A stretch of 64,000 bases of DNA, from the NCBI GenBank assembly GCA_006176705.1, contig QRFJ01000006.1, forward strand, positions 5,917,954-5,981,953. The letters are read 5' to 3'. This document shows, piece by piece, positions 59,801-64,000 of this stretch. The notes below the pieces were generated by a model that worked only from the letters and a program-made list of their open reading frames with translations, had not been told where the DNA came from and ran no database searches. Within the stretch, counting starts at the first letter, position 1. Every line of letters starts with the position of its first letter. Position numbers and translations under genes: made by a program. This stretch comes from Cocos nucifera (lineage: Eukaryota; Streptophyta; Magnoliopsida; Arecales; Arecaceae).

Positions 59801-62800
59801 TAAATTCCATGAAGTAACTCTCATATATTCAATACAATATAAAACACGTTACCATTGTTGATCTCAGCAAACTTCTCCGGTGCAGCCTTATTTTTATTCT
59901 TATCAGGGTGATACTGCAGAGATAGTCTGCAAAAAAGGGGGAAAAACACAGGCATCAAAACAAGCTACACAGCAGAAGAAAGGATATCAACAATCACATT
60001 CTGTATAATATACAGTTACATACTTAAAGAGCACCTACTTGTGAAAGGCTTTTTGAATATCACGCTGACTGGCATTTTTATCAACCCCAAGGACCTGGAG
60101 ACCAAAAAAAATGAGTTGTAGGCACTTCATAAAGTATTAGTCCACAAATGACATAAACATAACCGCAAATTGCAATGGCAAAGCAATATTAATAAACAAT
60201 AATTCAAGGTACCCAAACTCATAAATGAAGGCATCAAAGTTCCACAAAGTGAATCGGATAAACAGCAAGCCTGATAAAATGGATAAATCCTTTAACATCT
60301 CTAGCACTGTATCTTTTTTTTTTTTTTTTAAATCAGAATGAAATACTTTAAAAATAATAAAATAAAAATTTTCCATTTGTCAAATGCAAAAGAGGTTGGA
60401 CAGCATGATCTCTAGCTGCTTGATTGACATAATCCATTGAACTACTATTCCTCTGTGACCAGTTAATTATGGGAATATATTAAGTCCAAGTGTCATGTAT
60501 AAAAGCAATTCAATAACCAGACAAAGGAAGATGAAGGATTTAAATTTCCGTATAATCTGAGACCAAATTAAAAGATTCCAGAATGAGAAAAAGAAAAGCC
60601 AAACAGACCATATACCAGCATTACAATACAATTTGAAGCTGATTATTCTAATTGAAAGATGACAGTATAACCATAAAGCACAGACTTGCCAATATAAATG
60701 ACAAAAGCTCGCCATTAAGTAAGACATCTTTATGGGTTAAACGATAGGAAATTAGATTAGTTTCCAGATACAATCCTCTTTTCTAAGCTCCTTTTCAGTA
60801 AGTATAACCTTTCCAATGCCTGTATAGATGTAGAGTTTGAAAAACATCTCCTCCTAATTCAAAAGTATTGTCTTAATCAAAGCCAGAAAACAAAAGAATG
60901 GGTGGAGAGAGATGGAATGAATCACCAAATAAATCAGCAATTAATTCTCCATATAGGGGTGACAGCATGAAGAATGCTAAGCCCGTCGATATGCTCTGAT
61001 GCATGCCATTGATATTCCTGAGAGGAAAAATCCATTTTTTTGCACCCAAAAAAAAAAAGAAAAGAAAGGAAAGGAGGTTGCAATCATGGCTACTGACAAT
61101 GAATCAAATTAGAATTAGATTGTTTTCCTTCCTCGAATTTTCTGAATTACTCCTAGAGAAACAAAGAAAATTGAAATAACAGACATTTACGATAGTGGAT
61201 GAATGCTTGAGAGTGCAGAGAAAATCAAGTGAAGTATTCCAAATACAAAGTATGGAAAAATATCAATATCAGTAGTTAGCTATGGAATCAGAATCAATTT
61301 TGATGAATCATTTCATAAGACAGAAGAAGATTCTATAGGCACTAACTCAAAGCCTTGCTTATCATAGTCCATTTTGAAAGAATCTTCTACGGACCTGAAA
61401 TTGAATAAGCGATACATTATACATTCAGAATTCCTCGCAACACTACATGAAACAGGTTACCAGACATCTGCAATAAAACTGAGTAAATTCAAAATTGAAT
61501 CTAATCTTTCCCAATATTTTACTATATTCTTCTCCAATCTGAGTTTTGCTTGTACCTTGAATAAATTCAAGCACAAATTTGGACAAATTCTAACTGCTGC
61601 ATAAAACTGTCTCTGTTCAAGACACCAATATAAAGATTCCATTTAATTTTGTACCAAAAAGCCTCTATATGTGGTATTTCCTTAGAAATGTTTCAGGGCC
61701 CTTGCTTGTCACATGAATCTAAAAACTTTATTATTTAATCATGAGAATCCATTGTAAAGATCAATCTTACAGATACGTCTTTGCCATTCATTCCTATCAT
61801 TAAAATATGCTCTGTCAAAGCAAGTATTAAGTCATCTATAATGCTTCCTATCAGAGATTGCTATTGTACGTGAAAGCATACATTCAAAAACATATTTTTT
61901 GCGTCCAGATACTTCTCTAACACTTCTACATAATCCCCTCCCTTGCCAGAGTCACCTTTTCCATCAATGTCATTCCACCGATTTACCATTCACCCCAATC
62001 ACAAGTAACAATTGCATCATGATCTAAAAGAACGTTTCCATTTTTTACCTTCTCACCTTAATGCCGATGCTTATGATTTAACCTATCACTTCGTATTTTT
62101 ATGTGCAGATACCTGAAAGAATGTTTAAAGATATCTTCTAGTAACGATGCTTCTTGATATTCGTTTCCCCTTTTTCAATGAATAAGACACAACCTTTTAA
62201 TCACCACAGGAGGGGGAAAAGCAAGTTTGGTCACTAAGGAGGAAAGCTGAACCCAAAACTCAAGCAGTCTTACAAGATGGTCCCCTCCCTTGGAGACATC
62301 CAACATAGCAATATAGTATTTCTATTGGTTGCTTCAAAATAATGCCTTTTTGCTTCTCTTCTATTTGACATTAAATTACAAGACTTTATTTTTGAAAGAA
62401 GAAAGTATTAAAATCATCAAGAAGAGGGCTGATGAGGATAGAATCCGTGATAATTATTTGAAAAAAAAAAAAAAAAGGAAAAATCACTACAGCGAGAAAA
62501 GGATTAGGAAAGTTGGGGGTTAGAGAGCTTTTAAATGCGATGTCATGACAGCAATTCTTTCACATTTCCCAGATCCATCGAAAAAGAAAAATCAGAACCT
62601 TGTTTTCTCGTAACCGGTAAATTGTTGCTGCAATTATACAAGAAACTGCACGGGAATATATCATCACATTCATGAACTAGAGCGCAAAATTCATCACCCC
62701 GTCCACAAAACAAAACAATCGAATTGATAGCAAAATCATGTCGAATTGTGAACAAAATATTTATTTTCTTTTAAGAAAACTCTCTTTCCATTCAAACAGA

Positions 62801-63052
62801 AAGCAAGCGAGACACAGGCTTCGAACATACACTTCAATCCACCAAAATAGAAAAGAATGCGAGCACGAAAGAAGGAAGAAGAAAACAAACCCCAAAATTT
62901 CGCATCCAAATAACAACAAACTAGAAATATTGATCATTTAAAGAAAGGGGAAAGATTTGTACCTTGTAGGGATCAAGGGTTTTGGCCTCGCCGGCGAAGA
63001 AGGAGAGGAGAGGAAGGACCAGGAACAGAGACAGAAGAATTCCGCGAATCAT
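56819..63052 (-). CDS. ERDJ3A: ER-lumenal J-domain co-chaperone, ERDJ3A/TMS1-like, seven exons
   Basis: Exons on the minus strand: 62963-63052, 60039-60094, 59853-59926, 58657-59180, 58195-58536, 57269-57625 and 56819-57106. All six introns are GT-AG with consistent phases, giving 576 residues, close to the Arabidopsis homologue. Residues 1-23 form a signal peptide (IRGILLSLFLVLPLLSFFAG). The J domain covers about 27-92, with HPD at 55-57 (QYHPDKN) to stimulate BiP/HSP70 ATPase. A Gly/Phe/Ser-rich linker follows (about 93-190; DYTYF-like and FGFDFGDIFSNFFGGG). Two thioredoxin-like regions then occupy the C-terminal half without a CxxC, so a redox role is unlikely. There is no KDEL tail; it ends KPVFR. 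In Arabidopsis this protein supports ER proteostasis and pollen-tube heat tolerance; the same role here is inferred. The first intron is nearly 2.9 kb. Confidence 0.93.
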
Positions 63053-63217
63053 CGTCGGCTGCCGATGCTGAGGTTTGGCTCGACTCATTTCTCTTTTTTG
63101 TCTTCCCCTGATTTCTTTTCTTGATATTTCTCAAAAGAGTCTCCTGGGCGCGGCGATTTATGGGGAGCCGAGGGGGGCACGGGCGTTCGCGGCGTCCAGA
63201 TGGTTCGCGCGCTGGGA

Positions 63218-63223
63218 CACGTG
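63218..63223. promoter_or_regulatory. G-box CACGTG upstream of the ERDJ3A-like gene
   Basis: CACGTG in GGGACACGTGG, about 166 bases upstream of the start codon. G-box cores of this kind can bind bZIP factors, including ER-stress bZIPs. Position is suggestive only. Confidence 0.35.
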
Positions 63224-63380
63224 GTTAGTTTCGGTGTTTCCAACGAATTCGACCAATAGGATTCTAGGATATCGGGTTACCAATTTATTGCCTGCGGTGC
63301 CAACCTGCTCGTGCCGAGGTGATCCGGCCCGGGAAGGAAGCGCCATGTGCCCCTTGGTCGGCTGTAACACGGTTCCGCGC

Positions 63381-63535
63381 AAACCGGAATTTTTGGCCGG
63401 CAGGCAGTTGCACGGGTCCGAACCCAATTCGGAGCATGTGGACTCATGCACGTTAACCGTAAACCGGAATTTTTGGGCGGCAGGCAGTTGTACGGATCCG
63501 AACCCAATTCGGAGCACGTGGACTCATGCACATTG
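63381..63535. repeat. 80-bp tandem duplication in the ERDJ3A-like upstream region
   Basis: A unit starting AAACCGGAATTTTTGG and ending GACTCATGCAC occurs at 63381 and again at 63461. Only the second copy has CACGTG (63515-63520); the first reads CATGTG at the same place. Confidence 0.9.
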
Positions 63536-64000
63536 ATCTGGCCTGATGGGTCTCAACGATGGCTATTTGTACGAGGTAGATGGAAGTCAAGTCTCTCGTG
63601 CATGGGTCTTCTGCACTTAAGTTGTAGGAGGAAAATTTAAAAATATTATTTAGATACGATTTGCAAGAAGATTGTTGCTTACCTTCTTATACCGAAGAGA
63701 GAGAGGATACCATCAAAATTAGATTCAGAATAAAAATCGGGATGAATGGCAATATAAATCAGAATAGTTATGTGTGGTCTATGACTAAAATTAAAATTTT
63801 AATAAAATTTAAATATTAGAGAATAGTAGAGATTCAACTACGAAGAATTAAAACATTTCAATCCTCTTTATAATTGAATTGGGAACGAAACTCCATCCAA
63901 TCAAATATTTAAAATAAAAAATATTTATTTTTATTTCTATTCTAAAATTTAACTCCTCAAATCCAACATGTGTTAAAGTATGAAAGATGAGCCATTATTG
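63536..64000. other. Intergenic, right end of window
   Basis: AT-rich sequence with no gene or repeat that I can support. Confidence 0.5.

Overview
The window is nuclear DNA from a flowering plant, most likely a monocot and plausibly a palm. Genes have introns with plant-type splice sites. The MYB and calmodulin-like genes are GC-rich in the monocot style, and a large block of Tat-lineage Ty3/gypsy retrotransposons sits between genes. The species call is an inference; only 'plant' is firm.

Layout. From 1 to about 23.4 kb the region is genic: an intronless R2R3-MYB of the MYB44/70/73/77 type (2166-2966, +), a two-exon bHLH factor (4861-6934, -), a calmodulin-like EF-hand protein (13206-13700, +) and, convergent with it, a nine-exon KUP/HAK/KT potassium transporter (15353-20025, -) with one probable GC-AG intron. 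Between bHLH and CML lie a 2.2-kb foldback element (about 9.78-12.0 kb) and a MITE-like element (about 12.26-12.66 kb), both holding long TA microsatellites. From 23.4 to 55.6 kb the sequence is almost all LTR retrotransposon. From 56.8 to 63.05 kb there is a seven-exon ER J-domain gene of the ERDJ3A/TMS1 type (-).

Retrotransposon block. Element 1 (23444-33314, +) is an old, full-structure Tat-lineage element with gag, protease, RT, dual RNase H and integrase remnants, a 57-bp tandem array and an antisense additional ORF. Element 2 (33505-38539, +) lacks pol but keeps gag remnants and a 3' tandem array. Element 3 (outer, 39427-55644, -) is a pol-less relative of element 2 with the same deletion junction, flanked by TTTAC. 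Element 4 (inner, 41073-50758, -) is a pol-carrying relative with a 962-codon open pol frame. It inserted into the 3' array of element 3 and is flanked by ACGTT. Elements 2 and 3 look like members of a non-autonomous subfamily that multiplied after losing pol, presumably using proteins from element-4-like relatives. All three related elements carry, just before the 3' LTR, arrays whose spacers differ but whose core GGAGATCTTATCTCC is conserved. That shared hairpin-core array and the mobilised pol-less subfamily are the most notable systems here.

The host genes look unrelated to each other in function: two transcription factors, a calcium sensor, a potassium transporter and an ER chaperone. 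I see no sign of a functional cluster. All coordinates and exon joins were read by hand from the sequence; no alignment or search was run.
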